A DNA stretch of 64,000 nucleotides, taken from NCBI RefSeq assembly GCF_002250655.1, contig NZ_NOZR01000019.1, forward strand, positions 62,001 to 126,000, in the 5' to 3' direction. This stretch comes from Mycolicibacterium sphagni. Its GTDB lineage: Bacteria; Actinomycetota; Actinomycetes; Mycobacteriales; Mycobacteriaceae. Below the pieces are notes generated by a model. That model saw only the letters and a program-made list of their open reading frames with translations, had not been told where the DNA came from and made no database searches. Shown here one piece after another: positions 1 to 9,238 of the stretch. Position 1 is the stretch's first letter. Each line of letters begins with the position of its first letter. A program made the position numbers and the translations under genes.

Positions 1-1056
1 CACCGGGACGCGAGGCGCCCGATCCAGGGCGAACGCGGTCATGGGGTCGGTGGGCAGGCGATCGGTTCCGGTGACCGGACCGATGAGCTTGTCGGGGCCG
101 AACCCAACATAGAAGGGGGCGCTCTGCAATGTCTTGGTCGGCAGTGAACGCAGGCACGCGGCAACCGCCTCGGGGTCGGTACAGCCGACGCCGGTCGCGT
201 AGTCAGTGCTGACCTGCTGAGCGGTGGCGCGATCGGCTTGGGCCTGACACGGCCCGCTCTGCAGGATCGCGGCCCGGAACAGCCCGGCAGAGTCCGGGGC
301 GACCAGGTGGTCGCAGACCGACATCGCGCCCGCCGACTCCCCCGCGATCGTCACTTTGCTTGGGTCACCTCCGAATTCGGCGATGTTGTCATGCACCCAC
401 CGCAGCGCCGCCTGTTGGTCGGCGAATCCGTAGTTGCCGATATTGCCGTCGGGGCTCAGCGCCGGGTGCGCCAGGAACCCCATGGTGCCCAATCGGTAGT
501 TGATGGTGACGACGACGATGTCGCCCTGGGTCGCCAGCCAACGCGCGTCGTAGATATCGGCGCTGCCGTTGAGGAAGCTACCGCCGTGAATCCACACCAT
601 GACCGGTTTCTGGCTGGACTTGATGGCACCGTCAGGGCTCCACACATTGAGGTTGAGACAGTCCTCGCCGGTGGGCCGGCCGTAGTCGGGATCGATACTG
701 GTGTCCTGGATACAGCGCAGGCCCGGCTTGGTGGCGTCCCGCACCCCCGGCCAGGGCGCGGCCGGCTGGGGCGGCTGAAAGCGCAGCGGCCCCACCGGTG
801 CGGCGGCGTACGGAATACCTTCGAACACCCGGTAGCCCGGGCTGACGACACCGCGCACAGCACCCGTTGCAGTCTGCACAACCGCCGGGCCGGGCCCGGC
901 GACCGGCGCCGGCTGCGGACGCATCGGGGTGGTGCCCCGCGTGCATGCGACGAGCATCGCCAGACCCAGCAGCAGCCCGGTCGCGCGCCGAATTGGTCGG
1001 CTACTCGAACGCTCTCGCACGAGATCCGAGCCTACGCGGATACCTCCCCGCGGCAT
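1..1056 (-). CDS. Type B carboxylesterase/lipase, lipoprotein, partial (C-terminus outside window)
   Basis: Predicted secreted serine esterase of the carboxylesterase type B (cholinesterase-like) family; the reading frame stays open to base 1, so only about 352 N-terminal residues of a usual ~500 are present. The N-terminus has an arginine-rich stretch, a hydrophobic segment and a lipobox LVAC with Cys38, so a membrane-anchored lipoprotein is inferred. The family signature GESAG is present with nucleophile Ser at about residue 241, and the oxyanion-hole region reads HGGSF. The ATG at 1056 is the longest reasonable start; a GTG at 1020 would give a shorter, more typical signal peptide. It is divergent from the P450 gene and shares its upstream region. 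Substrate unknown. Confidence 0.85.
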   Translation of the reverse strand, partial: MPRGGIRVGSDLVRERSSSRPIRRATGLLLGLAMLVACTRGTTPMRPQPAPVAGPGPAVVQTATGAVRGVVSPGYRVFEGIPYAAAPVGPLRFQPPQPAAPWPGVRDATKPGLRCIQDTSIDPDYGRPTGEDCLNLNVWSPDGAIKSSQKPVMVWIHGGSFLNGSADIYDARWLATQGDIVVVTINYRLGTMGFLAHPALSPDGNIGNYGFADQQAALRWVHDNIAEFGGDPSKVTIAGESAGAMSVCDHLVAPDSAGLFRAAILQSGPCQAQADRATAQQVSTDYATGVGCTDPEAVAACLRSLPTKTLQSAPFYVGFGPDKLIGPVTGTDRLPTDPMTAFALDRAPRVPV

Positions 1057-1088
1057 GACCTGGCAATTAGCCGAAAAACCTGCCACCT

Positions 1089-1102
1089 GGCACAATCGTG
1101 CC
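1089..1102. promoter_or_regulatory. Inverted repeat in esterase/P450 divergent region
   Basis: GGCAC-aatc-GTGCC is a perfect 5-bp inverted repeat between the divergent esterase and P450 genes. It may be an operator, but arms this short can occur by chance. Confidence 0.25.
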
Positions 1103-1140
1103 CGACACTAGAAACCTGACACCCGTCAAATTCTCTTGAT

Positions 1141-1154
1141 ACACCGATCGGTGT
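1141..1154. promoter_or_regulatory. Putative TetR-type operator upstream of P450
   Basis: ACACCGATCGGTGT is a perfect 14-bp palindrome ending 19 bases before the P450 start codon and just upstream of its GAGGAG ribosome binding site. Size and symmetry suit a TetR-family dimer, and a TetR gene lies convergently at the other end of the P450 gene. The pairing is inference; no second copy was seen upstream of that TetR gene. Confidence 0.5.
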
Positions 1155-1173
1155 CGGCGAGCGAGGAGACCCG

Positions 1174-2424
1174 ATGACCGCACGGATCATGGACAAAAGG
1201 GCGCGCGTCCTGGCCAGCCCGACGGGCTACACCGATGAGAAGCGGCTGCATGAGTCCCTCGCTCATCTGCGTGCACATGCTCCGGTGTCCTGGGTCGAAG
1301 CCGAGGGGTACCGGCCGTTCTGGGCGATCACCAAGCACGCCGACATCATGGACATCGAGCGGCAGAACGACCTGTTCACCAACGATCCGCGACCTCTGCT
1401 GACCATCGCCGCGGCTGACGACGCGTTGCGCGCTCAGATGGAAGCCGGGATCGGGCTGCGCACGCTCATCCACATGGACGATCCGCACCACCGCGACATG
1501 CGCAAGATCGGCGCGGACTGGTTCCGGCCAAAAGCCATGCGCGCCTTGAAGGCCCGCTGTGACGAGCTGGCCAAGATTTACGTGGACAAGATGCTCGAAC
1601 AGGGGCCCGAGCTGGACTTCGTCCGGGAGATCGCGGTCAAATACCCGCTGTACATCATCCTGAGCCTGCTGGGTCTGCCGGAATCGGACTTCCCCCGCAT
1701 GCTCAAACTCACCCAGGAGATGTTCGGCGGCGACGACACCGAATTGCAGCGCGGCGGCTCCACCGACGACATGCTTGCGGTGCTACTGGATTTCTTCAAC
1801 TACTTCGCGGCGTTGACTGCTTCCCGCCGCGAACACCCCACCGAAGACCTGACCTCGGCGATCGCCAACGCCACCATCGACGGCCAACCACTGTCCGATA
1901 TGGACACCGCCTCCTACTACGTGATCGTCGCCAGTGCCGGCCACGACACCACCAGCGCCGGAATCGCCGGCGGGCTGCTGGAATTGGTACGCAACCCCGC
2001 CGAATTGCGCCGGCTGCAAAACGATCCGAGCCTGATGGGCACCGCCGTAGAAGAAATGATCCGCTGCATCGTTCCGGTCAAGGAATTCATGCGCACCTCC
2101 CAAGCCGACACCGAAGTCCGCGGCGTCCCCATCGCCAAAGGTGAATCCGTTCTGCTGTCCTACGTTTCAGCCAACCGCGACGAAGACGTCTTCGACGACC
2201 CGATGCGCTTCGACGTCGGCCGCGACCCCAACAAACACCTGTCCTTCGGCTACGGCGTGCACTTCTGCCTGGGTGCAGCGCTGGCCCGCATGGAAATGAA
2301 CAGTTTCTTCACCGAACTCGTGCCCCGGATCAAAGACATCGAACTGGCCGGCGAACCAGAGCTGATGGCCACCACCTTCGTCGGCGGTCTCAAACGCCTG
2401 CCGATTCGCTACTCGCTGAAGTGA
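1174..2424 (+). CDS. Cytochrome P450
   Basis: Soluble bacterial class I P450 of 416 residues, the family's normal length. The heme-binding loop FGYGVHFCLGAALAR lies near the C-terminus with the thiolate Cys at about residue 365. The I-helix oxygen-activation motif AGHDTTSAG is near residue 255, and an ExxR-type segment (EMIRC) follows. It would need a ferredoxin and a reductase; none is adjacent, although a ferredoxin reductase lies at 10.4-11.6 kb. The ATG start has a good GAGGAG ribosome binding site. The 3' end overlaps the convergent TetR gene by 35 bases. Overall resemblance is to mycobacterial CYP124/125/142- or CYP188/189-type enzymes; I cannot assign a family or substrate. Confidence 0.93.
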   Translation: MTARIMDKRARVLASPTGYTDEKRLHESLAHLRAHAPVSWVEAEGYRPFWAITKHADIMDIERQNDLFTNDPRPLLTIAAADDALRAQMEAGIGLRTLIHMDDPHHRDMRKIGADWFRPKAMRALKARCDELAKIYVDKMLEQGPELDFVREIAVKYPLYIILSLLGLPESDFPRMLKLTQEMFGGDDTELQRGGSTDDMLAVLLDFFNYFAALTASRREHPTEDLTSAIANATIDGQPLSDMDTASYYVIVASAGHDTTSAGIAGGLLELVRNPAELRRLQNDPSLMGTAVEEMIRCIVPVKEFMRTSQADTEVRGVPIAKGESVLLSYVSANRDEDVFDDPMRFDVGRDPNKHLSFGYGVHFCLGAALARMEMNSFFTELVPRIKDIELAGEPELMATTFVGGLKRLPIRYSLK

Positions 2425-3040
2425 TTTCACTGACCCGGTTGACGGCAAGGAAGCCGTCCACCGCGGCACGGGCACACTTGCGATAGTCGAAATCGGCCAG
2501 CGTGCTGATCCGCCCGGCCACCAGCGGACCGATCAGCAGCATGATGGCCTCGGCGCGGTCCACCTCACCGAGTTCACGTTGCGCCTCGGGGCTGTCGAAA
2601 ATCGCGTCGAACGGCGCGCCGTACTGCTGGGCCACTCGTTCCCGCAGTGTGCGCACCTCGGGGCTGTCGGCATCCAGGGATGTTCCGGGGATGTGCTCCA
2701 TGTCCGGACCGAGTGCCAGCCAGTACGTCGCGGTCAGCAGGACCGGCGTCTCCGAGATGAGGTCGGCTTGCGCCTGCATCAATGCGACGAGGCGATCCCG
2801 CAGCGACCCCGACTCAGGCGGCATGGGCGCCGGTGGAATCAGGCTGTGAAAGGCGGCCGCCAGCAGGTCGTTGCCGCTGGGGAAATGCCGGTACAGCGTG
2901 GCTCTGGCGACGTTGGCTCCACGGGTGACAGCGTCGACGGTGACCGCGCTGGGGCCACCGGTACGCAGCAATGCCGTTGCCGCATCCAGCAACCGAGCGC
3001 GTGAACGCGCAGGTCGCGGATCGCTGCGTCGGCTCGTCAT
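2390..3040 (-). CDS. TetR/AcrR family transcriptional regulator
   Basis: A 216-residue TetR-type repressor. The N-terminal helix-turn-helix spans about residues 12-60 (LLDAATALLRTGG, then VARATLYRHFPS, the usual recognition-helix signature ending in YRHF). The C-terminal ligand domain is not diagnostic. It is convergent with the P450 gene and overlaps its stop region, a common arrangement for a local P450 repressor. The 14-bp palindrome at 1141-1154 is the best candidate operator. Ligand unknown. Confidence 0.88.
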   Translation of the reverse strand: MTSRRSDPRPARSRARLLDAATALLRTGGPSAVTVDAVTRGANVARATLYRHFPSGNDLLAAAFHSLIPPAPMPPESGSLRDRLVALMQAQADLISETPVLLTATYWLALGPDMEHIPGTSLDADSPEVRTLRERVAQQYGAPFDAIFDSPEAQRELGEVDRAEAIMLLIGPLVAGRISTLADFDYRKCARAAVDGFLAVNRVSEITSASSESAGV

Positions 3041-3153
3041 CGCCCAGCATCCTTCCCGTGACGTTTCCTACGACCACTCACTGTGCAAGACCGATAGTCC
3101 CAAACAATGGAGTGACTCTACCCAAGGCCGACGTCTGTTTGGCTCGAGACCGC

Positions 3154-4590
3154 TCAGGCGACGAATTCGGCGGCACGATGCCCGATCATCGCGATCGTCG
3201 CGTGCGGTCCGCGGCCAGTGATCCGCGGCAGCACCGAGCCGTCCACCACCCAGAGATTCTCGACGCCTCGCACCCGGCAGCGCGGGTCGACGACCGCATG
3301 CTCGTCACCGTCGGCGCCCATCGGCGCACTACCGCACAGATGCTGCGAGGTCGACCACATCGGCTCGCCGAGTTTGGTTGTGGTGCTGAGTATTTCCGCG
3401 GCTAAATCGCAGCCGCGGCGTAGGGCTGCCACATCGCCCGGCTCGCTGTCGTAACGATGTTCGATCAACGGGGGCACCGCCGGGTCGGCCGACAACAGTG
3501 CCACCCTGCCGTGCGCGCGAGGTGACATCAGCGCCACACCGAGGTGCGGCCAGTCCGGTCGGCCCAGCGTTCCGTCACCGACCATTGCGATGAATCCGCC
3601 TGTATAGGGCCGGATTTCGACTCCCTCGGCCACCAAGACCACTTCAAGCACCGGACGCTGTGGGGCGACTGCCCACGTGGTGGCCAGCACCCACTCCGGG
3701 TGGTCCCAGGTTCGCTGGCCTACCGGCAGATCCGCCACCACCGAGATACCTGCGGCGCGCAGGGCCGCTGCCGGCCCGATGCCGGACAGCATCAGCAGCT
3801 GTGCCGAACCGATCGCCCCCGCCGACAGCACTACCCGGTCGGCGGTGAGTGTCACCAAGCCGGTCGGTCCGAGGGTGTCGACGCCCACTGCCCGGCCTGC
3901 GGACATCCGTACACGCAGCACCCTGGTGCGGGGCAGCACGGTCAGGTTCGGTCGGTTTGCCGCCGGTTCGAGAAATGCCGCACCCGGTCCGGAGCGGACA
4001 CCGTCGACGATGTTCAAAGGCACCGCCCCGATTCCGGGCGGCGCGTTCTCGCCCACCGGCTCGGCGTTGAGGTCAGGCAGCCAGCGCAGGTCGGCTGCCC
4101 TGACGGCGTCGACGAAAGCGGCGGTACTGCCGACGAATTCGCTGGTCCGCCGGATCGAGATGGGGCCGCCGTCAGCCCGATCGGGGAAGTCAAGATCTGT
4201 TTCGATAGCCCGATAGTGTGGCTGGACGTCCAACCACGACCACCCAGGCACGGCGGGCCCCTCGAAATCGGCTGGCAACGCGCGACAGAAATACCCGCCG
4301 TTGACCGCACCGGAGCCCCCCACTGTCACGCCCCGTACGATCTCGGCGCCGCGCTGCGGGTCGTCGGTCAGCCGCGTTGGGTAGCGCCGGGCGAGCGGGC
4401 TGGCGCCGCCGATCGGCAGCTGCAGACCGTTGTGGGTGAGCTCGCGAACCCCGGGCTCCCCCGGGCCGGGCCCTGCCTCCACGACCGTGACCCGGCGTGC
4501 GGGGTCGGCCGAGAGTCGTTCGGCCAGCACGGATCCGGCGCTACCGGCACCGACGATCAGAACATCGCTGTGAGTGATGTGGTCGACCAC
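3154..4590 (-). CDS. mftG: Mycofactocin system GMC oxidoreductase MftG
   Basis: Flavin-dependent GMC-family oxidoreductase, last gene of the mycofactocin cluster. It has the N-terminal FAD-binding motif (VLIVGAGSAGSVLAERL, about residues 9-26) and the GMC C-terminal block containing VVDGSVLP followed by GRGPHATIAMI. At 478 residues it is typical of MftG. From the literature, MftG links reduced mycofactocin (mycofactocinol) to the respiratory chain and is needed for growth on ethanol in M. smegmatis. The gene starts 4 bases downstream of mftF, so it is co-transcribed. Confidence 0.93.
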   Translation of the reverse strand: MVDHITHSDVLIVGAGSAGSVLAERLSADPARRVTVVEAGPGPGEPGVRELTHNGLQLPIGGASPLARRYPTRLTDDPQRGAEIVRGVTVGGSGAVNGGYFCRALPADFEGPAVPGWSWLDVQPHYRAIETDLDFPDRADGGPISIRRTSEFVGSTAAFVDAVRAADLRWLPDLNAEPVGENAPPGIGAVPLNIVDGVRSGPGAAFLEPAANRPNLTVLPRTRVLRVRMSAGRAVGVDTLGPTGLVTLTADRVVLSAGAIGSAQLLMLSGIGPAAALRAAGISVVADLPVGQRTWDHPEWVLATTWAVAPQRPVLEVVLVAEGVEIRPYTGGFIAMVGDGTLGRPDWPHLGVALMSPRAHGRVALLSADPAVPPLIEHRYDSEPGDVAALRRGCDLAAEILSTTTKLGEPMWSTSQHLCGSAPMGADGDEHAVVDPRCRVRGVENLWVVDGSVLPRITGRGPHATIAMIGHRAAEFVA

Positions 4591-4594
4591 CGGG

Positions 4595-6007
4595 TCAGGT
4601 TTTGATCTGCGGCTTCAGCGGCCGCAAGGTGCGCTCCCGGACCACCCCGGTCCACAGGCCGGCACCGTAGGCCAGATCGTCCAGGCGTTTGAGCAAAAGA
4701 TACGCGAACAGCCCGATGGGTTTGCCCTCGACGTCGTTGCTCGGGTTGCGGGTGATCCAGTCCTTCACCCCGTCGAGCACCGCGGCCACCAAGACCGCCT
4801 GCCGACACCGGCGGGACATCAGGGCCGCGACCAGAGCCAGCGGCCAGTAGTGGCGGCACACCGCCGCCGACAACTGCAGGGCGGCCGCACCAATGCCACG
4901 CAGGGCCAGGATCACCACGTCGAAGATCCCAGCATCGGTGTTCTGCATCGCCTTGGCGGTTCGCCGCGCGGTCACTCCCGCGAAGACCAGAGACGCCAGG
5001 TAGCCCGACATCGACCCCAGCGCCATCAACAGCCACACCAAAAGGCTCCACGCGGAGATCACCACCGGCGCGGTCTTGTCGGGATGGCGGATAGACAAAG
5101 GGGCGGCGGAGCTTCCGTAGAAAGCCTTGCGGCCCAGCCACTCTCGCATTTCTGTGCGGTGCTCGTGGGCGACCAACGCGATCGGCTCGTAGCGCAACCG
5201 GGAACCGGACTCGATGAGCCGCCAGCACAGGTCGACGTCTTCACCGGAGGGCAGGGTCTCGTCGAAGCCGCCCATGTCCAGCAGCGCGGCCCGTCGGCAG
5301 ATGATCGCCGCACTCGGCACGTAGGACACCGGGCCGTAGGGCATCACCGGCGCCTCACGCTCACCGAGATCCAGCGACGAACGGACGGCTTCGTACCGGG
5401 CGATCAGCTGATCGCTGTGCCCCAACCCCACGATGCGGGGAGCGACAAGGGCAACGGCGGGGTCGCAGAAGTGCCCAAGCAGCGCCTCCAGCCAGCCCCT
5501 GCGCGGCACCACGTCGGAGTCTAGAAACGCAACGAAATCCGTTGTGCACGCAGCCATCCCGGTATTGCGGGCCGCGGCCGGACCTTTGCTGCGCGGATGA
5601 CGCAAAACCTCGACGTCGCAGCGTGCTCCGGTGAAATCGCTCGGCTGCACCGGCGTTTGCGAACCGTCGTCGACGACCACCACGCGCATGCCCCGCAGAG
5701 ACATCACCAGGCGATAGAGCCCAAACGGGTTGTCGCGTACCGGGATCACCACGGTGACGTCGCGATGCGACGGACCCCCGGCCGGGCGCGGATGGGCGAC
5801 GGTGGCATCGAGCAGGGTGCGGGCCAGTTGAGCGCTCACGGCGTCGCGAACCTCCAGGCGGCCGCCGTCCAGCAGAATCTGGGCGGCGGGCGCCAGCCGC
5901 AGCAGCCGGGTCGGTGAACCGCCAAGCAGAGCGGAGCCCGCCGCGAGCGTGCGCACGCGGCGGTCGACCTGTACGGCAAACCCGTCGGGCAGCCGAGGCT
6001 GGGTCAT
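4595..6007 (-). CDS. mftF: Mycofactocin glycosyltransferase MftF
   Basis: Family 2 (GT-A) glycosyltransferase, 470 residues. The core begins near residue 82 (VTVVIPVRDN) and continues with VVDDGS and the metal/nucleotide-binding FLDSDVVPRRGW (DxD-type). Hydrophobic segments in the C-terminal third suggest membrane association. MftF builds the oligoglucose chain on premycofactocin, according to published work. The start overlaps the mftE stop by 4 bases (ATGA), showing translational coupling. Confidence 0.93.
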   Translation of the reverse strand: MTQPRLPDGFAVQVDRRVRTLAAGSALLGGSPTRLLRLAPAAQILLDGGRLEVRDAVSAQLARTLLDATVAHPRPAGGPSHRDVTVVIPVRDNPFGLYRLVMSLRGMRVVVVDDGSQTPVQPSDFTGARCDVEVLRHPRSKGPAAARNTGMAACTTDFVAFLDSDVVPRRGWLEALLGHFCDPAVALVAPRIVGLGHSDQLIARYEAVRSSLDLGEREAPVMPYGPVSYVPSAAIICRRAALLDMGGFDETLPSGEDVDLCWRLIESGSRLRYEPIALVAHEHRTEMREWLGRKAFYGSSAAPLSIRHPDKTAPVVISAWSLLVWLLMALGSMSGYLASLVFAGVTARRTAKAMQNTDAGIFDVVILALRGIGAAALQLSAAVCRHYWPLALVAALMSRRCRQAVLVAAVLDGVKDWITRNPSNDVEGKPIGLFAYLLLKRLDDLAYGAGLWTGVVRERTLRPLKPQIKT

Positions 6008-6747
6008 GTCAACATCCCGTCAGCGGCCGGGCGCCACTGAGCGACGCGTCGCGAACAGTCCGCGACCATCTGCTCGAAGATGCGCGCACCCTCCATCGGA
6101 GTCGCCGTCGTCGGGTCACCCAACACGCCCACCTCACTAACCGCGGCCACCCCCCCGACACGCATCTGCGGCAAAAGGGTAGCCAGTGGCGCCCCGTTCC
6201 CGCTACACCAGACGTCAGTCTGCACGTCCGCAGGTGAAATATGTAGCAATACAGACGTTTCCGTATGGCCGGCATGGGCGTCGCCGCCCTCGGCGATGCA
6301 CGGGCACCAGGTGGCGTCACGGCCCTCGTCGCGCAGCAGGCGCACCGCCGAGCGCATCGCCTCGACATTGCCGCCGTGGCCGTTGACGAACACGATCCGG
6401 CCGGCCCAGCCGCAGGCCGAGCGGCCGTACTCGAGCAGGACTGCCGTCAGCGCCGCGGTGCCGATCGACACCGTCCCCGGGAAGCCCTCATGCTCACCTG
6501 AGGCGCCGTAGGCGATCGCGGGCGCCAACAGATACTGATCTTGATCGGAGCCGTTGAGGCCCTCGGTGGCGGTACGGGCCACCGCGGTGGCGATGCGGGT
6601 GTCGGTGTCCAGCGGAAGGTGCGGACCGTGCTGTTCGGTCGAGCCGACGGGAATCAAGATCGTTGGCGAGGTGCCGCGAAGTTGACTCGATGTCGAGTTG
6701 CCCAACTCGCGCCGGAAAGCCACGCGGTGATGGTAGGCCGAATTCAC
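6004..6747 (-). CDS. mftE: Mycofactocin precursor peptide peptidase MftE
   Basis: Creatininase-family metallopeptidase, 247 residues. Metal ligands sit in the family blocks GSTEQHGPHLPLDTDT (about residues 37-52) and FVNGHGGN (near 120). MftE releases the cyclised Val-Tyr unit (AHDP) from the MftC-modified MftA peptide. A GTG start is chosen because the N-terminus MNSAYHHRV matches known MftE proteins. Unlike the other mft genes it is not tightly packed against its upstream neighbour: 137 bases separate it from mftD. Confidence 0.93.
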   Translation of the reverse strand: MNSAYHHRVAFRRELGNSTSSQLRGTSPTILIPVGSTEQHGPHLPLDTDTRIATAVARTATEGLNGSDQDQYLLAPAIAYGASGEHEGFPGTVSIGTAALTAVLLEYGRSACGWAGRIVFVNGHGGNVEAMRSAVRLLRDEGRDATWCPCIAEGGDAHAGHTETSVLLHISPADVQTDVWCSGNGAPLATLLPQMRVGGVAAVSEVGVLGDPTTATPMEGARIFEQMVADCSRRVAQWRPAADGMLT

Positions 6748-6884
6748 CTGCCGTGCGCCAATTGTTCGAGGACAGGACGGATTTCTTTCGCATTCGGGAC
6801 CGCCCGGCCCACCAGAGGGTTTACCGCCGTCCCGTCAGTCACGCCAGCACCACAACCTCGCTTACGCCAGGATCAGCGCACGCC

Positions 6885-8066
6885 TTACTTCGGCACTCCG
6901 AGTGCCCGGACGAAGCCGTCCGGCACCAGAATGTCCTCGGCTGTCAGGTCGTGAATCGAAGCCTTCCCGAGCCCGCGCAGGGCCGAGTCGATACCGCCGG
7001 TCAAGATGTCGAGGACGTTCTCCACCCCGGCCTGCCCGTTGGCGGCCAGGCCCCACAGGTAGGCCCGGCCGATCATGACCGCGCGGGCCCCGAGCGCCAG
7101 CGCCTTGATCACGTCACTGCCCCGGCGGACGCCGCCGTCCAGCAGCACCTCGATCTGGTCGCCGACCGCCGCCGAGATAGCGGGCAGTGCGCGGATCGAG
7201 GCCGGGGTGCCGTCAAGGTTGTTGCCGCCGTGGTTGGACACCGAGATCGCCGAAACACCCGCGTCTACAGCGCGTTTGGCATCGTCGACACGCATGACGC
7301 CCTTAAGCATGAAGGGGCCACCCCACAGATCACGCAGCCAGGCGATGTCGTCCCAGGTCGGCGGGGGTGTGCCCATCCACTGGCCGTAGGCGTCGAAGAA
7401 CGGCGGACCGGCCTCACCCTTGGCCGCCTGATTGGGCACCGACAGCGCCGGCGGACGCAGGGTCTTGGCCCACTCCAGGAACCACCGCGGCCTCGTCACG
7501 GCCTCGGGGCTCATCTTGATCATGGTCTTGAGATCCATCTTCTCCGGGATCTTCGGACTGCCCCAGTCGCGCCCATGACTGAAGCTCCAGTCGGTGGTCA
7601 CGATGAGACCGACGGCCCCGGCGGCGCGGGCGCGCTCGGCGCGGGCCGCGATCGCGTCCCGGTCGCCCAGCCAGTAAATCTGGAAGAACGTCTTCGGGTT
7701 CGCCGCGACGACCTCTTCGATCGGCTTGCTGGCAAACGAGGACAGCCCCATCGCGGTGTTGCGGGCCGCGGCCGCGCGCGCGACGGCGACTTCACCGTCG
7801 GGGTGCACGGCCTGCACGCCGGTCGGCGAGATCAGGACTGGAAGCGAAATGTCTTGTCCCATGACAGTGGTTGCCATGTCGCGCTTTTCGAGGGCGCCGA
7901 TGACGTGCGGTGCGAAGCCGAGCTCGTCGAAGGCCTCGTTGTTGCCATTGACAGTGAGCCCCTTTTCACTGCCGCCGATGAGCGCGCCGTACGCGGACTT
8001 GGGGAGCCGCTTCTTCGCGCGCTCCTGCGCGATAGCGACCGTTTCGAACCAGGTGTCGCGTGCCAT
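6885..8066 (-). CDS. mftD: Mycofactocin biosynthesis FMN-dependent deaminase MftD
   Basis: FMN-dependent alpha-hydroxyacid dehydrogenase family (TIM barrel), called lldD1 in older M. tuberculosis annotation. MftD oxidatively deaminates AHDP to the alpha-keto amide premycofactocin, the redox-active core. The active-site block SNHGGNNLDGTP with its catalytic His is visible, as are FMN-binding segments (LISPTGVQAVHP; LDGGVRRGSDVIKALALGA). The frame is open further upstream, but the ATG at 8066 (MARDTWFETV) is the family start and falls 2 bases after the mftC stop; it gives 393 residues, as expected. Confidence 0.94.
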   Translation of the reverse strand: MARDTWFETVAIAQERAKKRLPKSAYGALIGGSEKGLTVNGNNEAFDELGFAPHVIGALEKRDMATTVMGQDISLPVLISPTGVQAVHPDGEVAVARAAAARNTAMGLSSFASKPIEEVVAANPKTFFQIYWLGDRDAIAARAERARAAGAVGLIVTTDWSFSHGRDWGSPKIPEKMDLKTMIKMSPEAVTRPRWFLEWAKTLRPPALSVPNQAAKGEAGPPFFDAYGQWMGTPPPTWDDIAWLRDLWGGPFMLKGVMRVDDAKRAVDAGVSAISVSNHGGNNLDGTPASIRALPAISAAVGDQIEVLLDGGVRRGSDVIKALALGARAVMIGRAYLWGLAANGQAGVENVLDILTGGIDSALRGLGKASIHDLTAEDILVPDGFVRALGVPK

Positions 8067-8068
8067 GA

Positions 8069-9238
8069 CTAGATCGGACTTTCGTTGCAGGGTTTGGCCG
8101 GGGGCCTGGTGGACAAGGTCAGCATGATCGGCTTGCCCCGGGAGTGGTCGGCGCTCGGGCGGGGCTTGTCCCGGTCGGTGGCCAGGGCCGGCGTCCCGTA
8201 ACCCTCGACGCACTCGGGATCGGGACCATCCAGCGGCAGGCCGGTGAAGAACTTGGCAGCCATGCAGCCGCCCCGGCATGCGTCGTAGTGCCCGCAGCTG
8301 CCGCAGGCGCCGGCCGACTGCGGCTCGCGCAGCTCGGTGAACAGCGGCGAATACTTCCACACGTTGTCAAAACCGCCCTCGCGCACCACATTTCCGGCCA
8401 GGAAGCGGTCGTGGATGGCAAACGGGCAGGCGTAGACGTCACCGACGGGGTCGATCAGACACACCACCCGCCCGGCGCCACACATGTTCAGACCCGCCAG
8501 TGCGCCGGGGGCGCCGAGGCCGGACAGGTGAAAGAACGAGTCACCGGTCAGAACGCGCTCGCCCTTGGCCACCAGCCAGTTGTAGAGCGTCACCTGTTGT
8601 TCGGGGGTGGGATGCAGTTCGTCCCACACGTCGGCTCCGCGTCCGGAGGGACGCAACCGGGTGATGCGCAGGGTCGCGCCGTAGCGGTCGGCGAGCGACT
8701 TGAATTCGTCGAGTTGGTCGACGTTGTGCCGGGTGACGACCACCGAGATCTTGGCGTCCTTGAAGCCGGCGGCGGTCAGGTTTTCCAGCGCGCGGGTGGC
8801 CATGTCGAAGGAGCCTGATCCCCGGACGGCGTCGTTGACCTCGGCGGTGGCGCCATCCAGCGAGATCTGGACGTCAACGTAGTCGCTGGCGGCCAGCCGT
8901 GCCGCCACCTCGGGGGTGATGCGTACACCGTTGGTGGAGAACTTCACCCCGACATGGTGGGCTGTCGCGTAGTCGACGAGCTCCCAAAAGTCCGGGCGCA
9001 CAGTCGGTTCCCCGCCACCGATGTTGACGTAGAAGACCTGCATGCGCTCGAGCTCATCGATGATGTCCATGCACTGGCGAGTGGACAGCTCGCGGGGGTC
9101 GCGCTTGCCCGAGGAGGACAGGCAGTGCACGCACGCCAGATTGCAGGCGTAGGTCAGCTCCCAGGTCAGGCAGATCGGTGCGTCGAGGCCACGCTCGAAC
9201 TGTTCGATCAATCGGGGTACCGGTGCCACCGAAGTCAT
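8069..9238 (-). CDS. mftC: Mycofactocin radical SAM maturase MftC
   Basis: Radical SAM/SPASM peptide maturase, 389 residues. The [4Fe-4S]-SAM motif is C32-x3-C36-x2-C39 (CNLACVHC) and is followed by GGGEPTVRPDF. The C-terminal SPASM region supplies more Cys ligands (CGAGRVVCLIDPVGDVYACPF; CGSCGHYDACRGGC). MftC decarboxylates the C-terminal Tyr of MftA and forms the Val-Tyr carbon-carbon crosslink. The start overlaps the mftB stop by 4 bases. Confidence 0.96.
   Translation of the reverse strand: MTSVAPVPRLIEQFERGLDAPICLTWELTYACNLACVHCLSSSGKRDPRELSTRQCMDIIDELERMQVFYVNIGGGEPTVRPDFWELVDYATAHHVGVKFSTNGVRITPEVAARLAASDYVDVQISLDGATAEVNDAVRGSGSFDMATRALENLTAAGFKDAKISVVVTRHNVDQLDEFKSLADRYGATLRITRLRPSGRGADVWDELHPTPEQQVTLYNWLVAKGERVLTGDSFFHLSGLGAPGALAGLNMCGAGRVVCLIDPVGDVYACPFAIHDRFLAGNVVREGGFDNVWKYSPLFTELREPQSAGACGSCGHYDACRGGCMAAKFFTGLPLDGPDPECVEGYGTPALATDRDKPRPSADHSRGKPIMLTLSTRPPAKPCNESPI

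Noticed and set aside
8067..8360. N-terminal extension of mftD
   Set aside because: The extra residues are the other-frame reading of the mftC 3' end; MARDTWFETV at 8066 is the family start.
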